Shown one piece after another: positions 36,057 to 45,126 of a stretch of DNA of 64,000 nt. Below the pieces are notes generated by a model. The model ran no database searches and was not told the origin of the DNA. It saw only the letters and a list, made by a program, of their open reading frames with translations. The translations under genes were made by a program, and so were the position numbers. The first letter of the stretch is position 1; every line of letters begins with the position of its first letter. The stretch is from Pedosphaera sp. (GTDB lineage Bacteria > Verrucomicrobiota > Verrucomicrobiia > Limisphaerales > SXQI01): NCBI GenBank assembly GCA_025359965.1, contig JANYDC010000107.1, forward strand, positions 83,801-147,800. The letters are read 5' to 3'.

Positions 36057-38210
36057 TTAATAAGGCAGGGGGAATTGCGCAGTCAGAGCATGCACACGTT
36101 CTCGCACCTGATGTGCTGCGTCAAGGTTTTTAATATCGAGCAGCACCTCGCTGATCATGTCTGCGATGGCCGCCATCTCCGCTTCCTTCATGCCGCGAGT
36201 GGTTACGGCAGGTGTGCCGACGCGCACTCCGCTTCCTTGGAACGGTGAACGAGTCTCGAACGGAATGGTGTTTTTGTTGACGGTAATGCCCGCCTCATCG
36301 AGAACAAGTTGGCAATCTTTGCCACTCAGGCCGCGAGCCCCCACATCAACCAGCATCAGGTGGTTGTCTGTGCCTCCGCTGACAATGCGGAAACCGTTGC
36401 GTTTCAACCCCTCACACAACGCCTTGGCATTGCGCACCAATTGATTTTGATATCCCTTAAAGGACGGCTGCATCGCTTCCAGAAAACAAACAGCCTTGGC
36501 TGCAATCACGTGCATCAAAGGACCGCCTTGGATACCAGGGAAAGTCTGGGAATCAATCTCTTTGGCGTACTGCGCTTTGCAAAGGACCAAGCCACCTCGG
36601 GGTCCGCGCAGCGTCTTGTGGGTAGTGGTCGTGACGAAATCGGCATGTCCGATGGGGCTTGGATGTTCGCCCGCCACCACCAAACCCGCGATGTGTGCGA
36701 TATCGGCCAGCAGTAAAGCCCCGTTTTCTCGTGCGATTTCGCCCATGCGAGCAAAATCAATCACGCGGGAATAGGCACTGGCCCCCACGGTGATCATTTT
36801 GGGCTTGTGCTCTTTGGCCATGCTTGCGAGCTGGTCGTAATCAATCAACTCGTTTTCCTTACCCACTCCGTAATGGACAATCTCAAAAAATTTGCCAGAA
36901 AAATTGGCTTTATTGCCATGGGTAAGATGTCCGCCATGGCTGAGATCCATGGTAAGCATTTTGTCGCCCGGCTTCAGCATCGAAAAATAGACCGCCATGT
37001 TGGCGCCGCTGCCCGAGTGCGGCTGGACGTTTGCATGCTCGGCTCCAAAGAGCTTTTTGGCTCGGTCGATGGCCAACTGCTCCACTCCATCAACGTGTTC
37101 GCATCCGCCATACCACCGCTTTGCGGGGTAACCTTCGGCATATTTATTGGTCAGTACGGAGCCTTGGGCCTCCATCACAGCGGGGCTGGTGAAGTTTTCG
37201 CTGGCGATCAGCTCAATATTTTCCTGCTGACGCTGGCGTTCAAGCTCAACCAGATTGAAAATTTCGGGATCGACAGAGCGAAGTCGAAGGGTGGGTGAAA
37301 CAAGTCGGTTTTCCATTTTGCGAACTCGGCGGTCATGACGGCCACCTTGAAAGTGTGATTGTAGAAATATTTCAATGAAACGGACGGCTTGATCGGGAGA
37401 CGTCATCTGGCTGCCAAAACAAATGACATTTGCGTCATTGTGCTCCCGTGCGAGAGCCGCCATCGCCTCTGTAACCACCAAGGCCGCACGAATGCCGGGA
37501 ACTTTATTGGCTGCAATGCTCATACCAACCCCGGTTGAGCACACCAGCACACCTAAGTCGCTTCGACCGGAAACCACGGCTTCCGAAACCGCCTGAGCGT
37601 AATCGGGATAATCTGTGGATTCTGAGGAATTGGTCCCCAAGTCAACAAACGATATTTTCTGGGTCTGCAAATAGCCTTTGATGGCTTCTTTGAGTTGGAA
37701 TCCCGCGTGATCCGACCCAATGGTCAGGACTGCGTGCTTGGCGGACTGAGAGGTCGTTTGATCGATGAATTTCAACATGGTGACGATGCCTTGCTCAATT
37801 TGATCGCGGCAATTTCGGTAAACATCCAGAGACCCTCCGATTGGGTCCGAGATATCTTTCTCGTAGATGTCTAGTGTTTCGTCAAATTCACGTAAAAGGA
37901 AAGTTTTTTCCGTGGCCTGAGGGAAAAGCAATTGAATGGCATCCACATGTCCGTGGGTCATGCCGAAGATGAAATCGGCTTGCTTGACCAGTTCCCGCGT
38001 CAGCATGCGGCTGCGCTGACGTGAGATATCTATGTCCAACTCCCGCAACGCTTTAACAGCGTGAGTGCTCGGGGCCTGGCCATCGATGGCTCCCACTCCC
38101 GCTGAAATCACCTTAAAATTGCCCCGACCTTCCATTGCATGACGAAACAAGCCCTCCGCCATGGGGCTTCGACACACATTACCGGTACAAACGAACAAAA
38201 TTGTCTTCAT
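36057..38210 (-). CDS. Triple fusion: LMW phosphatase - ribose-5-phosphate isomerase B - serine hydroxymethyltransferase
   Basis: One uninterrupted 717-residue frame joins three complete enzymes. Residues 1-152: low-molecular-weight phosphatase, with P-loop CTGNVCRS (Cys8, Arg14) and the acid Asp122 in DISDPIGG. Residues 160-298: RpiB, with [24 protein letters not shown] (Cys224) and REHNDANV, ending in the usual [12 protein letters not shown]. Residues 299-717: serine hydroxymethyltransferase (GlyA), with [27 protein letters not shown] and the PLP lysine Lys532 in [14 protein letters not shown]. Linkers are minimal. An internal ATG at 37316 could start GlyA alone, but no good ribosome site precedes it. 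In Bacillus these genes are separate neighbours. Confidence 0.95.
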   Translation of the reverse strand: MKTILFVCTGNVCRSPMAEGLFRHAMEGRGNFKVISAGVGAIDGQAPSTHAVKALRELDIDISRQRSRMLTRELVKQADFIFGMTHGHVDAIQLLFPQATEKTFLLREFDETLDIYEKDISDPIGGSLDVYRNCRDQIEQGIVTMLKFIDQTTSQSAKHAVLTIGSDHAGFQLKEAIKGYLQTQKISFVDLGTNSSESTDYPDYAQAVSEAVVSGRSDLGVLVCSTGVGMSIAANKVPGIRAALVVTEAMAALAREHNDANVICFGSQMTSPDQAVRFIEIFLQSHFQGGRHDRRVRKMENRLVSPTLRLRSVDPEIFNLVELERQRQQENIELIASENFTSPAVMEAQGSVLTNKYAEGYPAKRWYGGCEHVDGVEQLAIDRAKKLFGAEHANVQPHSGSGANMAVYFSMLKPGDKMLTMDLSHGGHLTHGNKANFSGKFFEIVHYGVGKENELIDYDQLASMAKEHKPKMITVGASAYSRVIDFARMGEIARENGALLLADIAHIAGLVVAGEHPSPIGHADFVTTTTHKTLRGPRGGLVLCKAQYAKEIDSQTFPGIQGGPLMHVIAAKAVCFLEAMQPSFKGYQNQLVRNAKALCEGLKRNGFRIVSGGTDNHLMLVDVGARGLSGKDCQLVLDEAGITVNKNTIPFETRSPFQGSGVRVGTPAVTTRGMKEAEMAAIADMISEVLLDIKNLDAAHQVRERVHALTAQFPLPY

Positions 38211-38424
38211 CGCTATTCGCGTCCATAAAAGTGTGGTGAGGGTGGCAATCCGTCAATCGTAATTGAGAATGACTTGATTGGTCGAGCGACCGTAGCGGGA
38301 GCAAAAGGCCTAGTCCAGCCCTGAGACTTGGGCGCAAAAGGGAATGCAAGAATGCATGAGATGGTGCCTTGCCCTTGACCCCAAGGCAAACCAGCCTGAT
38401 ATTGAACCAACGAAAGTGAATTTT

Positions 38425-39054
38425 ATGAAATCGGGGACTTATCGAATGCCACTTCTGGCGGTGGCAGGGGTGGCCTTGTGCAGCAGTTTAACTTCAGCCG
38501 TTACCGCACAAAGCACTGCCGTGCCCAACTCTTCCGTTGCCGCCACACAGCCAGCTTCCCAGCCTCGGTTATCATTTGGCGTGGCGGAGGTGATGAAACT
38601 TTCCCATGCCAAGCTCAGCGACGACGCGATAGTCGCCTTCATCCAAAATTCCCAAAAGCTCTATGAAATGAGCGCGGCGGACATCGTTTACATGCATGAG
38701 GATGGGGTAACTGACCGCGTGATCACGGCTATGCTTGAAAAGCATCGGAAAGTGACGGAAAACGCGGCCATTGCCGTTGCCGCGACGGTGCCCCCAGTGC
38801 CTTCTCCCCAACCTGCGCCGCTGCCAACGGTAACCCAGCCAGCCCCTCAAGTGGTGGTTCAGTCACAGCCGAACTACGTCCAAACCGTCCAACCCGCGCC
38901 CGTTTATGTCTATTCCTCCCCTGCCCCCGTCATTTACGAGCCCTATCCCTACTACCGGCCATATTACGGGTATCCCGCCCTGTCCCTTAGTTTCGGTTTC
39001 GGGCGCGGTTATTACGGCGGTTATCGTGGTGGCTTTCACGGCCATCACCACTAA
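38425..39054 (+). CDS. Secreted protein with helical repeat-like motif and Pro/Tyr/Gly-rich tail
   Basis: A 209-residue exported protein of unknown function. The ATG at 38425 gives a signal peptide (LLAVAGVALCSSLTSAVTAQ); the frame upstream to 38344 is not needed. Residues about 55-110 contain VAEVMKLSHAKLSDDAIVAF and YMHEDGVTDRVITAMLEKH, a helical motif pair often seen in exported proteins of this phylum. The second half is low complexity: PAPLPTVTQPAPQ, then a Tyr/Gly/His-rich end (YYRPYYGYP, GYRGGFHGHHH) that could bind metal or stick to surfaces. It is divergent from the triple-fusion gene. Confidence 0.72.
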   Translation: MKSGTYRMPLLAVAGVALCSSLTSAVTAQSTAVPNSSVAATQPASQPRLSFGVAEVMKLSHAKLSDDAIVAFIQNSQKLYEMSAADIVYMHEDGVTDRVITAMLEKHRKVTENAAIAVAATVPPVPSPQPAPLPTVTQPAPQVVVQSQPNYVQTVQPAPVYVYSSPAPVIYEPYPYYRPYYGYPALSLSFGFGRGYYGGYRGGFHGHHH

Positions 39055-39180
39055 ATAGAACCCAATCGCCTTCAGCAGAAGTTGAAAGTTCTTTGGCCGG
39101 TTTAGCGAGGGTAAAGCCTTGAGCCCGCCCCTAGCCAGATGATGGATATCTGGCGTGAATCTGAAAACCTCAAGTGAATT

Positions 39181-39705
39181 CTACTGTGTCACACGTTTGA
39201 GGACGGTGGGTTTTTCAGCCATTTCTTTCCCGTCCATGATGGCTTTGCAACTGGCGATAATAGTGTTCGCGTCGTCGAAACGCATGCTCAGAGCGTGCAT
39301 GTGCGATTCCTTCTGAGGATTGATGCCACACGAATCATCGAAGGCAAAAATCAGAGACTTTTCGTCCGAGGATTTGAGGACCATTCCGGGACGGTTGCCC
39401 ATAACGCAATAATGGGTCAGAGCCAAGTGGCCATCCTTGTTGTAGAACATGGTGACCATCTCGTGAGGAGTGCCAGGGAAAGAGCGTTCCTCCACCACAG
39501 AGCCTGAGGCTAAGAGACGATACTGGACTTTCATATCTATGGGGCCTTGCCCCATATCCGCCTTACCCTGCCAGGTGCCGACCAGGGTTTTCAATTTTTC
39601 GAACTCGGCTGAGGTTTGGGGTGCTTTGGCTGTTTCGCCTGCATTCAGGCTTAACACAGCAGCCGCAAACAGAAACGCACTCACTGAAATCATCTTCGTT
39701 TTCAT
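39181..39705 (-). CDS. Exported DUF1579-like protein
   Basis: A 174-residue protein with a signal peptide (MISVSAFLFAAAVLSLNAGE). The mature part begins with EFEKLKTLVGTWQGKADM, the LxGTW element typical of the DUF1579/heme-binding-like beta-barrel group, and continues with SFPGTPHEMVTMFYNKDG and LTHYCVMGNRPGM. The fold is probably a calycin-like barrel; the ligand is unknown. It stands alone between secreted-protein genes. Confidence 0.75.
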   Translation of the reverse strand: MKTKMISVSAFLFAAAVLSLNAGETAKAPQTSAEFEKLKTLVGTWQGKADMGQGPIDMKVQYRLLASGSVVEERSFPGTPHEMVTMFYNKDGHLALTHYCVMGNRPGMVLKSSDEKSLIFAFDDSCGINPQKESHMHALSMRFDDANTIIASCKAIMDGKEMAEKPTVLKRVTQ

Positions 39706-40049
39706 CTTATTCCTTCGTTTTCAATTTTGGGTCGGAAGGATTTCCGACTTTCATTGGTATGACGAATGGGTGGAACGGCGCAGGACAAAAGTTTTGCAAG
39801 TATTTAAAGGTTGCTGGAAGTGCGCAAATCGCAAAAAGCCAGATGAGGTACCCGGCCCTATTGGGAGGTATAAAACGGAAACGTGAAAGTCCTTAGGTGG
39901 AACGACATTTTCTATGGGGTGAACACCCCATAGCGGAGGTTTTGGAGTTGGGTTCATGATTCGCTGTTACCCCAGTCATACGATGGAAAGTCGGCCTGTT
40001 TCTTTTCTGTGGCGGAGGGAAGGACAAAACTGACGGACCGTTACAGATC
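39706..40049. other. 344-base gap without a gene
   Basis: No ORF with protein-like composition lies here. The region must carry the promoter of the DUF1579-like gene and that of the four-repeat secreted protein. The only clear structure is the palindrome at 39912-39933. I saw no riboswitch I could name. Confidence 0.5.
39912..39933. repeat. Perfect 22-base palindrome
   Basis: CTATGGGGTG (39912-39921) and CACCCCATAG (39924-39933) are exact inverted copies separated by AA. It lies 116 bases before the start of the four-repeat secreted protein. It has no U-run, so an operator or mRNA hairpin is likelier than a terminator. Confidence 0.65.
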
Positions 40050-42587
40050 ATGAACACTTCAGCACCGCAATCGGAGCCCATGGGCTTTTCTCGGAGGTCG
40101 TCCCTATTATCCGATCGCAGGGGGCTATTCAGCTTTGGAAAACAGACGGCGACCTTGGCATTAGGTCTGTGGGCGGCAATGTGCGCCCTATTGTGGCTGG
40201 CTATTCCTGAGGCTCGTGCTGCGACGTTGCCGAATAATTTATGGACGAATCCGACCTTTGAACTCGGCACTGACCTGGACCAGACGGATGGCCTATTGGA
40301 GAACTGGAATCGCGGCGGCAACACTCCAGCCATCTGCCAGGTGATCACGAATAATTCGGTGAGTTCGGGGCACAGTTTAGCGGTGATGGATTTGGACGAG
40401 GGTGATTTGTACGGCGAATGGTACTCGGATGTGGTGCTCGGTTCGCAGGCTTCGGCAGGCGATACGCTCGATATCCAATGGTATGAAATGTACAACGTCG
40501 CCGGGGCTGAGATGCGTTTGACGGTGTTATTCTTCAACGCCAGCGATGGTGTGGTGGGTGAAATGCACTTCGTCACGAGTGGAACAGCCAGTGAAGGCTG
40601 GGTAAGCACGATTGAGGATTCGACCTTTACGAAGCGCAACGAAGTTCTGTCGGTGCCGCTTGGGGCAGTGAAAATGCGGTGTTCTTTGGTGTCGGGCGGT
40701 TCAGGCACGCTTACGGGCATGATGGTGATCGACGATCTTTCGGTGGCGCGCGCGGCTGTGCCCAATCTTTTGTTCGGCAATTTCTGGGTCAACCCATCCT
40801 TCGAACTGGGTACGGATCTGGAGCAAACGAGCGGCACAGTGTCCAACTGGAATCGTGGCGGCAATACTCCGTCAATCTGTCAGGTGATCACGGACAATTA
40901 CACCAGCTCAAGCCATGCGCTGGCACTCATTGACAACAATGCCGGGGATTTCTACGGTGAATGGTATTCCGATGTGCTTCTGAGCGGCAACGCCAGTCCC
41001 GGGGATACTTTGAACCTGCAATGGTTCGAGATGTACAACCTCAGCGGCACTGAAATGCGTCTGACAGTGCTGTTTTTCAATGCTACCGATGGTGTGGTTG
41101 GAGAAACGCATTTCGTGACTGCCGGCACCACCAATGACGGATGGAAGGGCACTATTCAGAGTTCGACATTCACCAAGCGCAACACATCTGTATCGGTGCC
41201 CGTGGGTGCGGTAAAGATACGCTGTTCCTTAGTATCGGGCGGACCGGGCACGCTTACGGGAGTGTTCATTATTGATGATTTATCAGTGGCACGGGTGGTT
41301 CCGCTGGTGTCGGGAAATTTCTGGGCGAATTCGACTTTCGAGACTGGCGCCGAGCTGGACAAAACGAACGGCACACCGGCCAACTGGAATCGGGGTGGCA
41401 GTGATGCTTCCATCGATCAGGTCACCACGAACGCTTTCACAAGTTCGAGTCATGCTTTGGCTTTGGTGGACCCCAGCGCGACAGGTTACGGGGAGTGGTA
41501 TTCTGATGGCCTATTGAGCAGCAATGCGACCGCCGGTGTCTTGCTGGATGTTAAATGGTCTGAGCAGTACGGCATCACCAATGGCGAGATGCGCGTGACG
41601 GTGGGGTTCTTTACGGCAGGAGGCAATTTCATTTCGGAGACGCACTTCGTCGCGTCGGGTAATAGCGCGGGTTGGGTGGGCACAATGGCGGGCTCTCCTT
41701 TTGTGAAGAGGCAGCAAGAAGTTACGGTTCCGGTGGGTGCGGGTAAGATCCGGGTGGCTTTAGCATCGGCAGGACCGGTCGAAACGGTGGGATCAATGGT
41801 GATCGACGATCTGACGGTGGCGGTCCATCCCACGACTGTTCTGACAGGGAATTTTTTCCCGAACCCAACTTTTGAGGAAGGTGACCAATTGGAAAATCCC
41901 ACAGGAGGGACGCCCGCTGGCATTTGGGCACGTGGCGGTGGTGACGGCTCAATTGACCAGATCAGCACGGCCAATTCCCTCAGCTCCTCACACTCGCTCG
42001 CCCTAGTGGATAATAATGAAAACGGATATGGCGAATGGTATGGATTCCTTGTGTTGCCCGGCGTGGTGGCTGGAGATTCGATTGATATCCAATGGTATCA
42101 ATTGTACAGCGTAACCAACGGCAACATGCGTTTGACCTTTGCTTTCACGGACGGCAACAACGCACAATTGGAGGCTCACGACTTCAACGTGTCGGGCCAA
42201 AGTCCGGGATGGTTGGACACAGTGGAAGCCTCGCCGTTTGAGAAGCAGAACCAGACGCTGGTTGTGCCCGAAGGAGGAGTGAAATTGCGGGTGAATCTTG
42301 CTTCCGGTGGCTCCTCATCAGTGACAGGCGTGATGTTGATTGACGATCTGTCGGTCCGGATTGGTCTCGGCAAGCCAACCATCACGGCATTTGCGCGCGA
42401 CTTGGACGGTTTCCACCTGACTTGGGATAGCCAGCCCGGAAAAACCTACACAGTGCAGTACGGGACGGTGCTGGGCACTTGGGATTCGTTGGCGACCGGC
42501 GTGGTTGCGGATGGGGCATCGACATCGTATCTGGATTCAGTGGTTCACACCGAGGCGACAGGGTTTTACCGCGTGATTCAAGAGTAG
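40050..42587 (+). CDS. Secreted protein with four tandem ~180-residue jelly-roll-like repeats
   Basis: An 845-residue exported protein. A long N-region with a hydrophobic core (LALGLWAAMCALLWLAIPEARA) is followed by four tandem repeats, starting near bases 40238, 40782, 41319 and 41852, each about 535-545 bases. Each opens with a version of NPTFELGTDLDQ, continues with NWNRGG, a GEWYSDV element, DTLDIQWYEMY, and closes with GTLTGMMVIDDLSVAR. This is the pattern of carbohydrate-binding (CBM4/9/6-like) beta-sandwiches. The C-terminus is a short module ending HTEATGFYRVIQE. The repeats are close copies, pointing to recent duplication. Probable role: binding of polysaccharide outside the cell. 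Confidence 0.82.
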   Translation: MNTSAPQSEPMGFSRRSSLLSDRRGLFSFGKQTATLALGLWAAMCALLWLAIPEARAATLPNNLWTNPTFELGTDLDQTDGLLENWNRGGNTPAICQVITNNSVSSGHSLAVMDLDEGDLYGEWYSDVVLGSQASAGDTLDIQWYEMYNVAGAEMRLTVLFFNASDGVVGEMHFVTSGTASEGWVSTIEDSTFTKRNEVLSVPLGAVKMRCSLVSGGSGTLTGMMVIDDLSVARAAVPNLLFGNFWVNPSFELGTDLEQTSGTVSNWNRGGNTPSICQVITDNYTSSSHALALIDNNAGDFYGEWYSDVLLSGNASPGDTLNLQWFEMYNLSGTEMRLTVLFFNATDGVVGETHFVTAGTTNDGWKGTIQSSTFTKRNTSVSVPVGAVKIRCSLVSGGPGTLTGVFIIDDLSVARVVPLVSGNFWANSTFETGAELDKTNGTPANWNRGGSDASIDQVTTNAFTSSSHALALVDPSATGYGEWYSDGLLSSNATAGVLLDVKWSEQYGITNGEMRVTVGFFTAGGNFISETHFVASGNSAGWVGTMAGSPFVKRQQEVTVPVGAGKIRVALASAGPVETVGSMVIDDLTVAVHPTTVLTGNFFPNPTFEEGDQLENPTGGTPAGIWARGGGDGSIDQISTANSLSSSHSLALVDNNENGYGEWYGFLVLPGVVAGDSIDIQWYQLYSVTNGNMRLTFAFTDGNNAQLEAHDFNVSGQSPGWLDTVEASPFEKQNQTLVVPEGGVKLRVNLASGGSSSVTGVMLIDDLSVRIGLGKPTITAFARDLDGFHLTWDSQPGKTYTVQYGTVLGTWDSLATGVVADGASTSYLDSVVHTEATGFYRVIQE

Positions 42588-42607
42588 GGGTGGGGACCTC
42601 TTTCCTT

Positions 42608-42630
42608 CCGGCGAGGATTGCACTCGCCGG
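42608..42630 (+). terminator. GC-rich hairpin after the repeat protein gene
   Basis: CCGGCGAG (42608-42615) and CTCGCCGG (42623-42630) pair perfectly around a 7-base loop, 21 bases after the stop codon. The T-run is absent, so it may only stabilise the 3' end or act with Rho. Confidence 0.5.
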
Positions 42631-42739
42631 GAGGGGACGGCTGGACCCTTTTCCTCTGGTTTCGTCACCTGCGGCCTCATGTGGCAAGCTCACGGTGGCC
42701 GCTTGCTTTCTGTGCGCGTTCGACTGAACATATCCCATC

Positions 42740-44908
42740 ATGGACCCAAAGCAGTCGCGTATCGTTTTTGGCCTGCAAATTATACTGTTGCTGACTTTTC
42801 TCCCGGCCTCGCGCGCAGAGCTGATTGCCTATGAAGGGGCGAACTACGCGCCTCTCACTTTGATCGCCGGACTCAACGGCGGCACTGGCTGGAGGGGAGA
42901 GTGGAGCGGGGACACACGCGTTGTGTCGGGAAGTCTGGTCCTCAATGGAGTGAGCACGAGCGGAAACCGATTCGTGACGAGCGGAAATGGCGCTGGATCG
43001 GCCCGAGCGATCGAGACCAGTGGCTTCGAGGGACTTTTGCAGAGTGGCCGACTTGGCAAGGAGGGAACGACACTCTGGCTGAGCTTCCTGTTCCGCGCGG
43101 TGACTACCGGAAACAATAATGCCGCAGGGGTCCTCCTGTACGACGGCCCGGTCAGCGCGGCCAACCAGGTTCTCTTCGTCGGGGTGCCTACCGGAGGATC
43201 AACTTTGGGACTTATTGCTCCTCCCAATTCCGCACCGCCTTTCGGGGCATCGGCTTTATCGTCCATCATCGGGACAAACCAGCAAACGCTCTTTCTGGTG
43301 ATCAAAATGATGTTTGGCACCCCGAACGGTGACCGCGTGTTCCTGTATGTGAACCCGCCTATGGAGGCCGAGCCCACGAACAACATCTATATCGCGGCAG
43401 TGCTGAATAATCTCAGCTTTCAGTTCGATCGGTTGCAATTAGCTTCGGGCGCGACCACCACCACCACGGCCAGTTTCGACGAAATCCGGCTGGGTGAAAC
43501 CTTTGCGGACGTTGTTCCCCTTGCTCCGGATCGATATGCGGTCACTGCGTTGGCCTCTTTGCCGGGACCGGTGCCAGGGGGGTACACACTCTCTCCTTTG
43601 CTGCAAGATGACGAAGGCCACATTTTTGGATCGAGGCTTTCGGGGGGCGCGGGCGGGTTTGGAGATGTATTCCGTGCGGAGGAGAATGGCTCAGGCTTTG
43701 CGCCTCTGCACCAATTCCCGCAAATTGCGGGTGATGGAAAGTCACCGGCGGGACTGTTGCTAGCGAAGGACGGGCAGCTTTATGGGGGCACGGTTTCGGG
43801 CGGCACGGGCGGAGTGTTCGGCGACTACGGGGTGTTGTTCCGTATGCAAACCGATGGGAGTGGCTACAGTATACTCCGGCAACTTGACAGCCGGACGGAT
43901 GGCACGCAAATGACGGCGGCGCTGTTGCAGGACGCCGGTGGGGTTCTCTACGGTGTGCTGCGGAACGGCGGCACCGCCACTGTAAACGACGGCGGCAACG
44001 GGACTCTTTTTAGAATGAATAGCGATGGCAGCGATTTTACCGTGCTCCATGTCTTCAAGAGCTCGGTGATCATACCGACGAGCACCGACGGTTACGATCC
44101 CAAAGACGCGCTGATTGAAGGTCCGGACGATATGCTTTATGGGACCACCTCTAAAGGGGGGACAACCACCCGTGGAACCGTGTTTCGGATTGGCAAGGGA
44201 GGCGACTCTTATCAAATCATTCACCACTTCCAGAACGATGGCACCGGGTCCCAGCCGGAAAGCCGCTTGTTACTCGGCAGCGATGGATATCTCTATGGCA
44301 CCACCGACTCGAGTTCGCCCTCGACTGGAGCGACGCTCTACAAATTGAAACCAGATGGCTCCGAATATCGGGTTCTGGGTCGGTTCGGCGGCGCTCATCT
44401 TCACCAGGGTGCGTTGGTGGAAATGTCCGACGGGCTGCTTTACGGGACGGCGGGCGAGGGCGGCCGCCCCATCCCGGCTTCTGGATATATCTTCCGCATT
44501 GGCAAGGACGGTGCCGATTTTGAAGTGCTGCACGAGTTTCTGCCGACCGGTCCCGCCGGTCGATCTCCGTGGGGCGGCTTTTTGAAAGGCAGGGACGGCG
44601 CGCTGTATGGCGCAACGCTGGCGGGTGGGACCAACAGCGGCGGTGCTCTCTTCAAGCTCGCTCGCACGACAGCTCCCGCTAATCCTCCCGTGACGTTGGT
44701 TGGGTCAATGACGAATGACGGCACTCTATTTCAGCTTTCGTTCGCAAGCGTGCCCGCCGGCCAATATGAAATTCAAGCTACCAGCCAGTTGCCTTCAGGG
44801 TGGCAAACGCTGACTAATATCTCCCCAGACGGCAATACCCAAGTGCAATTTAAGGAAAGCCTCCTGCCTGAAACGAAGACGCGGTTTTACAGGGTTATCA
44901 GTCATTGA
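42740..44908 (+). CDS. Secreted tandem-repeat protein of the Gloeobacter/Verrucomicrobia (GloVer) type
   Basis: A 722-residue exported protein with a signal peptide (FGLQIILLLTFLPASRAE). Residues about 25-250 form a beta-sandwich (GGTGWRGEWSGDTRV). From about 275 to 640 there is a run of about seven 50-60 residue repeats of the type LLLAKDGQLYGGTVSGG, then LFRMQTDGSGYSILRQL, recognisable as the Gloeo_Verruco repeat, which probably builds a beta-propeller. The end is the short FYRV-type module (LPETKTRFYRVISH). It is likely a cell-surface or secreted binding protein. It follows the four-repeat protein on the same strand. Confidence 0.87.
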   Translation: MDPKQSRIVFGLQIILLLTFLPASRAELIAYEGANYAPLTLIAGLNGGTGWRGEWSGDTRVVSGSLVLNGVSTSGNRFVTSGNGAGSARAIETSGFEGLLQSGRLGKEGTTLWLSFLFRAVTTGNNNAAGVLLYDGPVSAANQVLFVGVPTGGSTLGLIAPPNSAPPFGASALSSIIGTNQQTLFLVIKMMFGTPNGDRVFLYVNPPMEAEPTNNIYIAAVLNNLSFQFDRLQLASGATTTTTASFDEIRLGETFADVVPLAPDRYAVTALASLPGPVPGGYTLSPLLQDDEGHIFGSRLSGGAGGFGDVFRAEENGSGFAPLHQFPQIAGDGKSPAGLLLAKDGQLYGGTVSGGTGGVFGDYGVLFRMQTDGSGYSILRQLDSRTDGTQMTAALLQDAGGVLYGVLRNGGTATVNDGGNGTLFRMNSDGSDFTVLHVFKSSVIIPTSTDGYDPKDALIEGPDDMLYGTTSKGGTTTRGTVFRIGKGGDSYQIIHHFQNDGTGSQPESRLLLGSDGYLYGTTDSSSPSTGATLYKLKPDGSEYRVLGRFGGAHLHQGALVEMSDGLLYGTAGEGGRPIPASGYIFRIGKDGADFEVLHEFLPTGPAGRSPWGGFLKGRDGALYGATLAGGTNSGGALFKLARTTAPANPPVTLVGSMTNDGTLFQLSFASVPAGQYEIQATSQLPSGWQTLTNISPDGNTQVQFKESLLPETKTRFYRVISH

Positions 44909-44933
44909 GTACCGGTAGGCGAAGGTGGTATCC

Positions 44934-45113
44934 ATGAATGAACTGGACAAGCAGTCCTCGGCGCTAAGTGAGGCGGATATGCTGGCGTTGGCACAACAAG
45001 CGATCCCGAAGTTTCACATCCGATGTTTTGGTCCATGCGACCCGACGCTGTCAACATTGCGTTCTCGTGATGTGCGCATGCCGTGCGAACGTAATTCCTT
45101 GGTCTTGTGCTAA
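44934..45113 (+). pseudogene. Small degenerate gene fragment
   Basis: The frame opens with SEADMLALAQQAIPKFHIRC and then turns into unlikely sequence. At the T-run near 45025 the alternative frame reads CFWSMRPDAVNIAF, which fits the preceding part better and soon stops. I recall small verrucomicrobial proteins with an ECFWxxRPDA motif, so this looks like a remnant with one lost base and no C-terminus. Support is weak. Confidence 0.3.
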
Positions 45114-45126
45114 ACCGTTTATAACA

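Noticed and set aside
38344..38424. Longer N-terminus of the secreted protein at 38425
   Set aside because: It would bury the signal peptide behind 27 polar residues; the ATG at 38425 directly precedes the signal peptide.
39781..39900. Possible c-di-GMP (GEMM) riboswitch
   Set aside because: A CGCAAA..GCC..CCGGCC string recalls the GEMM core, but the tetraloop-receptor and pairing order do not fit.
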